This document shows positions 1 to 6,640 of a stretch of 42,014 bases of DNA, piece after piece (within the stretch, counting starts at the first letter, position 1; the number at the start of each line of letters is the position of its first letter). The translations under genes were made by a program, and so were the position numbers. Source of the stretch: a virus; the IMG/VR virus record IMGVR_UViG_3300047317_000085, positions 1 to 42,014 of that record. The stretch is one strand, 5' to 3'. The notes below the pieces were generated by a model. That model saw nothing but the letters and a program-made list of their open reading frames with translations. It was not told where the DNA came from and ran no database searches.

Positions 1-144
1 CTGCGCTTGCATCTGCTTCTGGATGTTGGCGATCTGCTTCCTGATCAGATCCTGCGTCGGCAGCTGCGTCTGCGACATCTCGATGATCGTCACCGGATCG
101 AACTTTTCGGTGATGATCTCTGCCGTGATCTCGACGAGGTCACG
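1..144. repeat. Terminal overlap, left copy (pairs with 41871-42014)
   Basis: These 144 bases are repeated at 41871-42014 with one difference: T at 18 against G at 41888. The portal reading frame runs across the join without a break when one copy is removed. The overlap is most simply read as the ends of a circular assembly from a circularly permuted or circular molecule. A true short terminal repeat is possible but is not shown by the sequence alone. The mismatch changes one portal codon (Lys in the left copy, Gln in the right copy). Confidence 0.93.
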
Positions 145-1455
145 CGCCAGCCGCGCCAGCTCCTGCTGCTTGTCGCGGATGCGGACTGAGCCGTAATCGG
201 TCTTGAGTTCGACGGCGCCCAGCGTCTCGCCGGGATCGGTCTGGCCGCGCATGATGTCGGATAAACCTGTGATCTGGTAGATGTCGTCGGTGACCTGCTT
301 GCGGAGCGCGACGAGTGCCGTGATGGTCTGCGCGATCATGTCGATGGGCAGCCAGATGATCACTTCCTTGGAGCCGCCAAACGCCGCCCAGTTGCTGATG
401 GGGACGAGCAGTCTGCCGGGCGACTTGATCTTGATTGCCGCTTGCACCGCATCCGACAGCTCGGCGCCACCGGCTGGATAGAACCCCTTCGCCTCGAGCG
501 CATCGCTGAGTGCATGGATGCGGCCAGTGAGAAGATTGATCTCCTCGAGCTGGTCCTTGTACTGCAAGACCTCGGGCACCGGCACCAGCGAGCCGCGCTG
601 CACGCTGGCGTAGGCTGGCTTGGGGCATGGGAAGAAATTTTGCAGGTCGAGGTGCGGGTCATCCTCGTCGAGAATGTTCTCGCAGCCTTCAGCGACCCAG
701 ACGACACGCTTCTCGGTCTTGTGCCAGATCTCCCAGAACTTTGCCCGCTCGCGCTTGTCGGCGCCGCCGACGTCCTTGCTGTCCTTGTCAACCTTGTACT
801 CGGCGTTCTGGTACTCGTCCTTGCTGGTAGCGTGAAACCGCTTGCGTGCCTCGCCGCGCGTCATGTAGGCGGCTGCCGCCACCCATGTCACCTCGTACCA
901 GCAGCGGCTGATCGAGTGCAGGAAATCCCGGCGATGCTTGAACTCGATGCAGACCTTCTCGTGATCGTAGTAGCTGCCTTCGCCGTCACCGCCCTCCTCG
1001 TAGCGGCACCACGCCACGCCGCGACTGATCATGGCGACGTCGTCGCGGATCAGCAGCATGGTGTCGTTGATGCGGGTGAGGTCGAAGGCGACGATCGCGC
1101 ACCGCTCCATGATCTCGGACGCGGCTTGCGGCACAGGTCGCCTGTCCTTGAACTTGGGGACGACGACCGGCTGCGGCGGCTTGGCGTAGATGGAAGGCTT
1201 GATCACCTCCATGTTGGCCCAGAACATCTGGTACTCTTTGTCACGCGCCATGTTCGACAGCCGCTCGAGCGATGCGAACTGCTTGTCGATCTTGTCGCAG
1301 TGGTCATTCCATTTCTCGAACGCCTTCTCGCTCTCGGCCAGCAGGTTGAGCCACGCCTTCGCCTTCTTGGGTTCGACTGCCGGGTTGTAGGTCTGGTCGT
1401 CGAGCCGGATGTCGTCGGCTGCCGGGCCGGTTTCGGAGGGCGTGTCGTCAGCCAT
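1..1455 (-). CDS. Portal protein, N-terminal 485 codons (continues at 41870 to 40977)
   Basis: The portal is the dodecameric ring through which DNA is packaged and ejected, and it joins capsid to tail. The frame opens with ATG at 1455 and has no stop before base 1. Joined across the circular overlap it continues to the stop at 40977, giving about 782 residues, in the range of P22-type portals (about 725). The protein begins MADDTPSETG. It holds a long helix-rich N-terminal part, the Trp-rich wing-like region (CWYEVTWVAAAAY) and the segment leading to a Gln-rich helical C-terminus. It lies directly downstream of TerL and one small gene, the usual place for a portal. The start overlaps the upstream gene by 8 bases. 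The portal call rests on position, length and overall pattern. Confidence 0.87.
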   Translation of the reverse strand, partial: MADDTPSETGPAADDIRLDDQTYNPAVEPKKAKAWLNLLAESEKAFEKWNDHCDKIDKQFASLERLSNMARDKEYQMFWANMEVIKPSIYAKPPQPVVVPKFKDRRPVPQAASEIMERCAIVAFDLTRINDTMLLIRDDVAMISRGVAWCRYEEGGDGEGSYYDHEKVCIEFKHRRDFLHSISRCWYEVTWVAAAAYMTRGEARKRFHATSKDEYQNAEYKVDKDSKDVGGADKRERAKFWEIWHKTEKRVVWVAEGCENILDEDDPHLDLQNFFPCPKPAYASVQRGSLVPVPEVLQYKDQLEEINLLTGRIHALSDALEAKGFYPAGGAELSDAVQAAIKIKSPGRLLVPISNWAAFGGSKEVIIWLPIDMIAQTITALVALRKQVTDDIYQITGLSDIMRGQTDPGETLGAVELKTDYGSVRIRDKQQELARLARDLVEITAEIITEKFDPVTIIEMSQTQLPTQDLIRKQIANIQKQMQAQ

Positions 1456-1804
1456 TGGTGTCACCCTTCACGAGCCAGACGATGCGCTGCGGTCTGCGCT
1501 TGCTGCCCATGCGTTGCATGATCTCGAAATTTGCGTCGTATCGGATAGTCAGGATACCGGCATCGAGCAGCGGCTTGACGCGAGGCGTGATCGCATTCCA
1601 CTCCTCGCCGGTTATCCGCACAAGGTCATCGTTGATCATGCCGTAGTCGCCCATTTCTCTGGCGGCCTCGACAGTCTTGCGTTTCAGATGCGAGAGGCGA
1701 TCGCCATCCATGCGATCGGCGGAGATGTGGCTCGTCACCGGATCGGTGCGGCGAGCGTATGGCTCTCCTTCCCAATCGAACTCTGGCTCGTCAGGGTCAG
1801 CCAT
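1448..1804 (-). CDS. Small protein with winged-helix-like pattern
   Basis: A 118-residue protein between the TerL and portal genes. It contains the RRTDPVTSH motif seen in many short phage proteins that carry a winged-helix-like fold. The later sequence (LVRITGEEWNAITPRVKPLLDAGIL) fits a recognition helix and wing arrangement. I chose ATG at 1804 because AAGG lies 9 bases upstream; an earlier in-frame ATG at 1813 directly abuts that AAGG and is less likely. Its end overlaps the portal start by 8 bases and its start overlaps the preceding tiny gene, so the three are probably translationally coupled. The function is unknown; DNA binding is only suggested by the pattern. Confidence 0.75.
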   Translation of the reverse strand: MADPDEPEFDWEGEPYARRTDPVTSHISADRMDGDRLSHLKRKTVEAAREMGDYGMINDDLVRITGEEWNAITPRVKPLLDAGILTIRYDANFEIMQRMGSKRRPQRIVWLVKGDTNG

Positions 1805-1928
1805 TGTGGTCATCCTTCAGTTCGCGGTAGGAGCTGGCGCCCAGCGCGAAAGCGAGAACGTGCGGCAGCAGCGGACCAAGCGGCACATGCATCACGCACC
1901 ACATTGCAACAGAGCGCAGACGTTTCAT
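1797..1928 (-). CDS. 43-residue hydrophobic peptide downstream of TerL
   Basis: A short gene whose ATG at 1928 overlaps the TerL stop in an ATGA arrangement, a strong sign of translational coupling. The peptide starts MKRLRSVAMW, has a hydrophobic middle rich in Leu, Val, Ala and Phe that could cross a membrane once, and ends with a charged tail (YRELKDDHNG). It resembles the tiny one-pass membrane peptides common in phage operons. I recognise no family. The overlap at both ends and the fit into an otherwise gapless operon are the main evidence that it is real. Confidence 0.6.
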   Translation of the reverse strand: MKRLRSVAMWCVMHVPLGPLLPHVLAFALGASSYRELKDDHNG

Positions 1929-3295
1929 AGCACAATGCCTCCTCGCCTCGGCTCTGGCGGTGGCGGGATCTGCCAGCCTTCCGGCTTGGGGACGATAACC
2001 TCGCGGTGCTGCACGCCGCGCCACGCCAGCGACAGGTAGCGGAATGCAGCCGCAGGGTGCGCCGTCCAATCGTGGACGTCGCTCTGCCGGAATGCCTTCT
2101 TCTCGTCGTCCCACTCGCGCCGGTACTGCTCGAGCGCGGCGATGCCGGTCTCCTCGGTGCGCGGATGAAACACGCACAGCGGCAGCGTGCGCCGGGCGGC
2201 GTTGATGCCGTCCTGAAACGACGCGAACGGCACTAACATAGGCGCCAGACCAAATCCCCTCATGGTCTCCACCCGCGTCTTGCCCGTTCCCCATTCCTTC
2301 ACCTTGGCATCGTGCGGAACGTAGTCGGTGCCGTCGATCCACCCGTGCTGCGCTCTACGTTCAGCGATGCGATCGGCAAAGTGCTCGACGCCGACGCCGC
2401 TCGCCGCGTAGTGATCGAGGATGATGATCTGCGCTCCCTGCATCTGCCACCACCAGATGCTGGTGTCGTCCTTCATGCCGATGTCCCACGCACGATGCAC
2501 CGGCTCGTCGATCGCATCGACTGCAACGATGCGCTCCTCGTTGCGGACCTGCGCCATCTCGAGCGCAAAGTACGCGCCCAGTATCGCCGCGTTCCAATCG
2601 CAGTAATACTCTTGCCGGAATTGCGCCCGGCCAACATCGGCGCCGTAGAGCGCCTGATACTCGGCTAACGCGGCGGTGACAGACGCTTGGGTGAGAGCGC
2701 CGGTATCATCGATTGTGAGGAGCTGGGCGAACCACTCGGGCGACTGAGTTGCGTGCTGAAACATGGCGAGCGCATGATTGCGTCCTCGGGGAGTAGTGAT
2801 GAACGCAGCCCAGCCTTCGTTCTCCTCGACCATTGGCCGGTGGTAGGCCCACGCGCTGGGATTACTGAGCGCCCACTCGCTGTAGGTAATGCCAGCGACC
2901 GATGCGCCGACTGTCGCGTCGTATCGATCGGAACCAACGACCTGCCACGTTGAACCGTTGACAAAGCGGATGAACATTTCGTTGTCGTTGGTGTTTGCTC
3001 GGAGCTGGATGGGGAATGCTTCATCGATGCGCCTCTTGCCGGTGTGTGCGTTGATCGCAGTCCAGATCGCCTTGCGTCCCTGATTGTATTCCGGCAAGCA
3101 GTGCCAGTAATTTCCCACGCGCTCGATCGCCGCCACCATGGTGTGATGTAAGCACACCTCGTCCTTGCCAGCGCGGCGATGCCAGACCGCCATCGACCGC
3201 TTGCCGCCACGCGATAAAAAATTCCACAACTTTTTCTGGTGCGGGCGCGGGTGCCAGTTGTTAAACGGCACATCAACTTTTATCGTCGTCGTCAT
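1925..3295 (-). CDS. terL: Terminase large subunit
   Basis: This is the packaging ATPase and nuclease that moves DNA into the procapsid through the portal and cuts the concatemer. The 456-residue protein shows an atypical Walker A of the HRRAGKDE kind (residues 39-46). A Walker B-like stretch GITYSEWAL has the catalytic Glu near residue 140, and an ATPase coupling motif FITTPRGRNH lies near 165-174. The C-terminal RNase H-like nuclease half begins around HRAWDIGMKDD (Asp 271 and 276/277). The length is normal for the family. It overlaps the TerS-like gene by 23 bases and is followed by a tiny coupled gene and then the portal region. Confidence is high from motifs plus gene order. Confidence 0.95.
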   Translation of the reverse strand: MTTTIKVDVPFNNWHPRPHQKKLWNFLSRGGKRSMAVWHRRAGKDEVCLHHTMVAAIERVGNYWHCLPEYNQGRKAIWTAINAHTGKRRIDEAFPIQLRANTNDNEMFIRFVNGSTWQVVGSDRYDATVGASVAGITYSEWALSNPSAWAYHRPMVEENEGWAAFITTPRGRNHALAMFQHATQSPEWFAQLLTIDDTGALTQASVTAALAEYQALYGADVGRAQFRQEYYCDWNAAILGAYFALEMAQVRNEERIVAVDAIDEPVHRAWDIGMKDDTSIWWWQMQGAQIIILDHYAASGVGVEHFADRIAERRAQHGWIDGTDYVPHDAKVKEWGTGKTRVETMRGFGLAPMLVPFASFQDGINAARRTLPLCVFHPRTEETGIAALEQYRREWDDEKKAFRQSDVHDWTAHPAAAFRYLSLAWRGVQHREVIVPKPEGWQIPPPPEPRRGGIVL

Positions 3296-3515
3296 TGCCG
3301 ATCATCTTTCGGATAATGATCTCGATCGCCTTGCCTTCTTCGCCGGTCACCGGCTGCGGCGCTCGTCCCCATCCGCGATCGAGCAGCAGACCAGCGGCTT
3401 GTGTGCGTGCAGATGCTGGCGCAGATTTCTGCCGCACAATGCCAGTGAGAACGCGCACGCACGTTTCGGTCTGCGCTCGCGCCAAACTTCTCAGATCTGC
3501 TGGCGCTTTCGCCAT
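3273..3515 (-). CDS. Small terminase subunit-like protein
   Basis: An 80-residue protein immediately upstream of TerL and overlapping it. The motif LLLDRGWGRAPQPVTGEEG matches a pattern I associate with short alphaproteobacterial phage and prophage proteins at the TerS position. The N-terminal half (SLARAQTETCVRVL) looks helical and could form the DNA-binding part. A TerS would recognise the packaging site and stimulate TerL. The length is short compared with typical TerS proteins (about 140-180), so it may be a minimal form or only the DNA-binding portion. The call depends on position and motif, not on an alignment. Confidence 0.65.
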   Translation of the reverse strand: MAKAPADLRSLARAQTETCVRVLTGIVRQKSAPASARTQAAGLLLDRGWGRAPQPVTGEEGKAIEIIIRKMIGNDDDDKS

Positions 3516-3776
3516 TTACTTGTTTTCAGTCGGCATCGCATTCCCGCTCCCCGCAACCATCGTCAGCCGATCGTGCAGCCCCCGCAGCTCGTGACCAAAC
3601 TGCACTACACTCTGCTCGAGATCGCTGACGCGATGTCGCAGCTCATCGAGCTGGCGCGTTCCGTCCGTTCGTATCGCTTCGATTTCTTTTGTCGCCGTCA
3701 GCACCGCGACAGCCAGAGCTGCGTTGAGTTCGTCGCGCATCGCGGCGATCTCGCGCGTGATCTTGAGACCGGCCAT
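3516..3776 (-). CDS. Coiled-coil protein of unknown function
   Basis: An 86-residue protein whose TAA stop is directly followed by the ATG of the TerS-like gene. Residues 25-72 carry a heptad-like pattern of Leu and Ile with charged residues (AIRTDGTRQLDELRHRVSDLEQSV), indicating a coiled coil, with no membrane segment. The place just before the terminase genes suggests a role in packaging or a regulatory partner of TerS, but this is only inference from position. I do not recognise a named family. Confidence 0.65.
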   Translation of the reverse strand: MAGLKITREIAAMRDELNAALAVAVLTATKEIEAIRTDGTRQLDELRHRVSDLEQSVVQFGHELRGLHDRLTMVAGSGNAMPTENK

Positions 3777-3793
3777 GCTTCACCTCAAATGCA

Positions 3794-3837
3794 GAGAGGG
3801 CGCGTGGCGCCCGACATCGGACACTACGCGCCCTCTC
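3794..3837. other. Strong hairpin in the gap before the packaging genes
   Basis: The arms GAGAGGGCGCGT (3794-3805) and ACGCGCCCTCTC (3826-3837) are a perfect 12-bp inverted repeat around a 20-base loop. The hairpin lies between the leftward HTH gene (3863-4096) and the coiled-coil gene (3516-3776). There is no T-run after either arm in the leftward direction, so a simple intrinsic terminator is not supported. Possible roles are mRNA processing, attenuation, or a packaging or regulatory site. Confidence 0.75.
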
Positions 3838-3862
3838 AGGGTGCGGTCAACGCGAGACCTGA

Positions 3863-4096
3863 CTACCGCTCCCAAGACGGGATGATCGGCACCTCCTTGT
3901 GAACCACCATGGCGCGAAGCAGCAACGCAGCTGCTGGCGGTATGATGGCCTGACCGCTGATGAAACGTCTGGCGGTGCGCTCCGAGAAACCCAGAAAGCG
4001 CCCGCTGCCAGCTTGGCTCATGCCAAGCTCCTTGATGATGCGCTTGTACTGCGTCGGCGTCATCTCGCGCTGATGCTGCCAGCTTTTGTCACTCAT
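3863..4096 (-). CDS. Helix-turn-helix DNA-binding protein
   Basis: A 77-residue protein with a Cro/C1-type helix-turn-helix. The stretch YKRIIKELGMSQAGSGRFLG followed by SERTARRFISGQAIIP fits the scaffold and recognition helices of this fold. I start it at ATG 4096 because the stop of the upstream 30-residue gene overlaps this ATG (ATGA); the longer frame uses a GTG inside that gene. It is the second gene of the leftward operon that leads to the packaging genes. It sits close to the divergent promoter region, so it is a candidate regulator of one or both promoters. Its target is not known. Confidence 0.8.
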   Translation of the reverse strand: MSDKSWQHQREMTPTQYKRIIKELGMSQAGSGRFLGFSERTARRFISGQAIIPPAAALLLRAMVVHKEVPIIPSWER

Positions 4097-4185
4097 AGCG
4101 TGTGCCCCGACAATTCCTGCAAAACGCACGCAAGGATCATCAGGACAAGCACCGCGACGAGGATGCCTCCTGCTACCGCAAACAT
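4093..4185 (-). CDS. 30-residue one-pass membrane peptide, first gene of the late operon
   Basis: A very short frame beginning ATG at 4185. An excellent ribosome site AAGGAG lies 9 bases upstream and the stop overlaps the ATG of the HTH gene (ATGA). The peptide is almost wholly hydrophobic (FAVAGGILVAVLVLMILAC) and should form one transmembrane helix. It is the first reading frame after the leftward promoter at 4220-4248. It may act as a small membrane effector or mainly as a leader coupling translation to the HTH gene. No family is recognised. Confidence 0.6.
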   Translation of the reverse strand: MFAVAGGILVAVLVLMILACVLQELSGHTL

Positions 4186-4219
4186 TGTGATGGTCTCCTT
4201 CTGTTGTGAACCAGCACCC

Positions 4220-4248
4220 TATTTAGGCCTCCCCGACAGGGCTGTCAA
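4220..4248 (-). promoter_or_regulatory. Leftward sigma70-like promoter (head of the late operon)
   Basis: On the minus strand, TTGACA (4248-4243) and TAAATA (4225-4220) are separated by exactly 17 bases. The spacer contains GTC and CC at the same places as three rightward promoters in this genome, and GACAGCCCTGTC overlaps the -35 box. The first gene begins about 35 bases downstream with a strong ribosome site. All genes from here leftward, around the circle to 17882, point the same way. Confidence 0.78.
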
Positions 4249-4262
4249 CTGGCTGTCAGGGG

Positions 4263-4285
4263 GGTCAAAATGGCCGATTTTGACC
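4263..4285. promoter_or_regulatory. Palindromic operator candidate between divergent promoters
   Basis: The arms GGTCAAAAT (4263-4271) and ATTTTGACC (4277-4285) form a perfect 9-bp inverted repeat with a 5-base centre. It lies between the leftward promoter (4220-4248) and the rightward promoter (4288-4316), 2 bases upstream of the rightward -35 box. This is a typical position for a repressor or activator site controlling both. The binding protein is not known. Confidence 0.65.
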
Positions 4286-4287
4286 GC

Positions 4288-4316
4288 TTGACAGGGGGGT
4301 CTGGTTGGCCTATATC
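4288..4316 (+). promoter_or_regulatory. Rightward sigma70-like promoter upstream of the 4353 gene
   Basis: TTGACA (4288-4293) and TATATC (4311-4316) are 17 bases apart. The spacer carries GTC and GGCC at the positions shared with the other three promoters of this family. A degenerate copy of the same element (CTGTCAGGGGGGTC and GGCC with similar spacing) lies just upstream near 4252-4275, as if the site had been duplicated and one copy decayed. Confidence 0.82.
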
Positions 4317-4352
4317 CATGTATATCGAAACCACGAAACCGGAGTAATTCAC

Positions 4353-5084
4353 ATGGCCTACAACGTCCTCTCCAGAATAACTTGGCAAGAGCGCAAGGCC
4401 TATCGCGCCAAGCGCAAGGTCGAAATCGCGGCTGAGAAGGCTGCCAAGACTGCCAAGTCGATGACCTGCCAGTGCTGCGGTCGCCAGATCTTCGCGCAGC
4501 GCGGCAAGATCGCCCACCACGGCTACGAGCGCCCCGGCTACGGCTGGCAGACTGCAAGCTGCATGGGCGCCACTTATCTGCCGTTCGAGGTCGATCGCGC
4601 CCGCCTCGCGGACCTGATCGTGCGGCTCGAGCACGAGCTACAAGAGACCCGCGAGAACCTCGTCAACATCCGCGCCGAAAAAGTAAAGCTGGCGTTCTCG
4701 ATCGAGGTTGACTGCGAGCCGTACTGGGACAACAGCAGCTACCGCACGGTGCAGCGCACCCGCAGGAACGAGACCCGCTTCTATTCGCGCAAGACATTCG
4801 ACGCTCTCAAGCGCGAAGGCAAGGGCAAGATCGCGGAGCATCACGCCGCATGCAACGCGGCTCGCGAAAACAAGACCGACTACCCCAAGCGCGACGAGGC
4901 CCTGCAAATCTATTTCGACAGCACCACATGGGACGGCCTCAAGGACCGCGCCATCCGCGAAACGCAGGGCCGCATCGACGCCCTGCGCTCTGACCTCAAG
5001 CTGTCGCAGGATCGCTTCGACAGCTGGAAGCAGACCCACACGCACTTTGACCCGGTGGGCAAGTTCTGGGTCGCCGTGAAATAG
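4353..5084 (+). CDS. Zinc-ribbon-containing protein of unknown function
   Basis: A 243-residue protein, the first gene after the rightward promoter at 4288. I start at ATG 4353 (GGAG 8 bases upstream); a longer frame would begin inside the promoter at a TTG. Near residues 39-73 there is CQCCGRQIF, then HHGYERPGYGWQTASC, a set of Cys and His that probably binds one zinc. The rest is rich in charged helices, with likely coiled coils near residues 85-110 and towards the C-terminus (IDALRSDLKLSQDRFDSW). Position next to a strong promoter suggests early expression. I recognise it only as a phage hypothetical protein. Confidence 0.82.
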   Translation: MAYNVLSRITWQERKAYRAKRKVEIAAEKAAKTAKSMTCQCCGRQIFAQRGKIAHHGYERPGYGWQTASCMGATYLPFEVDRARLADLIVRLEHELQETRENLVNIRAEKVKLAFSIEVDCEPYWDNSSYRTVQRTRRNETRFYSRKTFDALKREGKGKIAEHHAACNAARENKTDYPKRDEALQIYFDSTTWDGLKDRAIRETQGRIDALRSDLKLSQDRFDSWKQTHTHFDPVGKFWVAVK

Positions 5085-5092
5085 TTTTAACC

Positions 5093-5128
5093 GGCCAGCT
5101 TGACACCCGTGTCGAGCTGGCCTATTCT
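5093..5128 (+). promoter_or_regulatory. Rightward promoter embedded in a 30-bp hyphenated palindrome
   Basis: TTGACA (5100-5105) and TATTCT (5123-5128) are separated by 17 bases. The arms 5093-5106 and 5109-5122 are inverted repeats of 14 bp with one mismatch and a CC centre, so the palindrome covers the -35 box and the whole spacer. It follows the stop of the 4353 gene by 8 bases. It could serve both as a hairpin at the end of the upstream transcript and as an operator for the downstream pair 5163-5722. Confidence 0.8.
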
Positions 5129-5162
5129 TCCCGCATCGTAACCATCACAAGGAACTGCCAAC

Positions 5163-5456
5163 ATGATGACCAAGTCCAACCTCTCCGCCACCATCGACGC
5201 TCTGGGCGACATCAAGGCCCAGATCGCTGACCTGACCGCCAAGGAGAAGGCGCTCAAGGATGCTCTCGCGGATCTCACCCCCGGCGCCTACGAGGGCGAG
5301 CTGTTCCGGCTCTCGATCTCGCAGAGCGACCGCGATAACCTCGACATGAAGGCCGTGCGCGAGAAGCTGTCGGACCAGTTCATTCGCGCCCACACCACCA
5401 CGACCACCGTCCGCTCGCTGCGCGTCAGCGCCCGCAACGGAGACACCGGCAAATGA
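5163..5456 (+). CDS. Conserved-type phage hypothetical protein with N-terminal coiled coil
   Basis: A 97-residue protein, the first gene after the promoter at 5100-5128. AAGGA lies 9 bases upstream of ATG 5163; the next ATG at 5166 is an equally possible start. Residues 10-38 form a heptad-like helix (LGDIKAQIADLTAKEKALKD). It is followed by a compact domain (GAYEGELFRLSISQSDRDNLDMKAVREKL) and a Thr-rich stretch, HTTTTTVRSLRVSARNG. I recognise this layout from other alphaproteobacterial phages but know no function. It overlaps the next gene by 4 bases (ATGA), so the two are probably co-translated. Confidence 0.8.
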   Translation: MMTKSNLSATIDALGDIKAQIADLTAKEKALKDALADLTPGAYEGELFRLSISQSDRDNLDMKAVREKLSDQFIRAHTTTTTVRSLRVSARNGDTGK

Positions 5457-5722
5457 GCAGCCCAGCCCTAGTCCTGCCGCAGGTCAGCCTCAACGGCACC
5501 AACAAGCAGGAGCTGGTCAGCCAGCAGCTTGCCGTCGTCGGCGCCATCCGCGTCCTGCTCGAGGCCATGGGCGAGGCTGCCCCCCATGGCCGCGACTACC
5601 AGCGCGACCCCAGCCAGCTGGAACCGGCGAAGAAGGCTTGGATGGACCGCCGCATGCTGGTCTACGCGCTGCGCAAGGAAATCGAGCAGCACGCGGAGGC
5701 GATCGACGCCCTCCCCGTCTAG
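5453..5722 (+). CDS. Small phage hypothetical protein
   Basis: An 89-residue, mostly helical protein starting in an ATGA overlap with the upstream gene. A short recognisable part is PHGRDYQRDPSQL in the middle, flanked by two likely helices (QQLAVVGAIRVLLEAM and KKAWMDRRMLVYALRKEIE). No membrane segment or metal site is visible. Its TAG stop at 5720-5722 overlaps the stop of the convergent leftward gene on the other strand (shared CTAG), so there is no room for a terminator between the two operons. Function unknown. Confidence 0.78.
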   Translation: MSSPALVLPQVSLNGTNKQELVSQQLAVVGAIRVLLEAMGEAAPHGRDYQRDPSQLEPAKKAWMDRRMLVYALRKEIEQHAEAIDALPV

Positions 5723-6336
5723 GTCATGTCGGGGATCGGATCGTCCATCTTGTCGCCCAGTACGACCCCATCGACAATCGCGTCGGTGGGGTCGTCTATT
5801 TCGGCCTTCACCCGCGTCACCGTCGCCCCCGGATAGGTCAATTTCGCGGCCACCACGGCCCTGTAGTGGGTCAGGAGCCGCCCAATCTCCTCCAGCGTAT
5901 AGATTGCCACCTTCCTGCCCTCTGCGGCCACCTGTGAGGCTCTGGCGGCGTCCTGCACGATCGCCGCCACCGTGCCGTCCTCCAGCGTCAGCTCCCAGAC
6001 CGCCGTGGACAACTGCCCATGCCCTGCCGTCGTCGCCATGCGGTCGAGCGCCATCCACCCGGCCAGCATCCTTGTTGCCTCGCGCCGCACCTCATCGAGG
6101 CTGCCGTTGCAGATGGCGCTCGAGTACAGGAACCGCTGCCTGTCAAACTTCTCGCGGGTCTCGTTATCAACCAGCAGCCGCAGTCTGCCGCAGCCCCACT
6201 TGCGCTCGAGCTGAATGGCGACGGCGTCGGTGCCGTCGATATGGCTCCTGCCTGTCAGGAAGGTGGCGTAGCTGGCGTCCCAGCGTGGCGGGCCAAGGAT
6301 CGGCTTGGCTGCCGGTGATTGTTTAGGCTTTGCCAT
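5719..6336 (-). CDS. Hypothetical protein at the end of the replication operon
   Basis: A 205-residue leftward protein, the last gene of the block that includes the primase/helicase. It starts with a Lys- and Pro-rich tail (MAKPKQSPAAK). A mixed alpha/beta body follows with GTDAVAIQLERKWGCGRLRLLVD and VWELTLEDGTVAAIVQDAA, and an Asp-rich C-terminus (DDPTDAIVDGVVLGDKMDDP). It overlaps the preceding gene by 14 bases. I do not recognise a family; gene context suggests an accessory role in DNA metabolism, which is inference only. Confidence 0.75.
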   Translation of the reverse strand: MAKPKQSPAAKPILGPPRWDASYATFLTGRSHIDGTDAVAIQLERKWGCGRLRLLVDNETREKFDRQRFLYSSAICNGSLDEVRREATRMLAGWMALDRMATTAGHGQLSTAVWELTLEDGTVAAIVQDAARASQVAAEGRKVAIYTLEEIGRLLTHYRAVVAAKLTYPGATVTRVKAEIDDPTDAIVDGVVLGDKMDDPIPDMT

Positions 6337-6640
6337 CCGTACCTCCCACTAATTCGATACCCTTCCGTTTTTTAGAAACCTCAAGCCGCCACCAGCAATT
6401 TTTCGAGTTATACTCGCTACCGCCGTACAGCCCGTACAGCCAGCCGTCCTCGGCTTGGCCGTGTATCCTGACGCCACGAAGGCGAGGAAAATCGCCCAAA
6501 TCAATGAAGGTGGCAAAAAAATCTGGCGGCAACATCCGCCAGCTCTCGACCTGATAACAGATCGCGCCGCTCTGATCGAACACCTCAAACCTGTAGAGTG
6601 GTCTGGTCACCGTTTTCTCCTTTTTGTTGCGCCGCACCAT
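6323..6640 (-). CDS. Hypothetical protein between the repeat region and the operon end
   Basis: A 105-residue protein with a basic start (MVRRNKKEKTVTR) and a compact, aromatic-rich body (WRMLPPDFFATFIDLGDF, DGWLYGLYGGSEYNSKNCWW) that looks like a small beta-sheet domain. It begins just after the hairpin-dense repeat region at 6625-6815. It ends by overlapping the next gene by 14 bases, so the two are one translation unit. No family recognised. The repeat region immediately before it may control how much of the replicase transcript continues into this gene. Confidence 0.75.
   Translation of the reverse strand: MVRRNKKEKTVTRPLYRFEVFDQSGAICYQVESWRMLPPDFFATFIDLGDFPRLRGVRIHGQAEDGWLYGLYGGSEYNSKNCWWRLEVSKKRKGIELVGGTDGKA

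Noticed and set aside
1-144. True biological direct terminal repeat
   Set aside because: The 144-base overlap includes part of a gene that is complete only when the ends are joined and has a mismatch at one contig end; assembly overlap is simpler, though a real short repeat cannot be excluded.
442-1521. Long plus-strand frame opposite the portal gene
   Set aside because: It is the antisense of the portal in a high-GC sequence, has no credible ribosome site and reads as low-complexity Leu/Arg/His sequence.
4305-4352. Longer start for the zinc-ribbon protein
   Set aside because: It would begin at a TTG inside the promoter spacer; ATG 4353 has a proper ribosome site.
5719-6640. Antisense plus-strand frames of more than 200 residues
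   Set aside because: Arg/Pro/Ser-rich composition and no start signals; the minus-strand genes explain the region.
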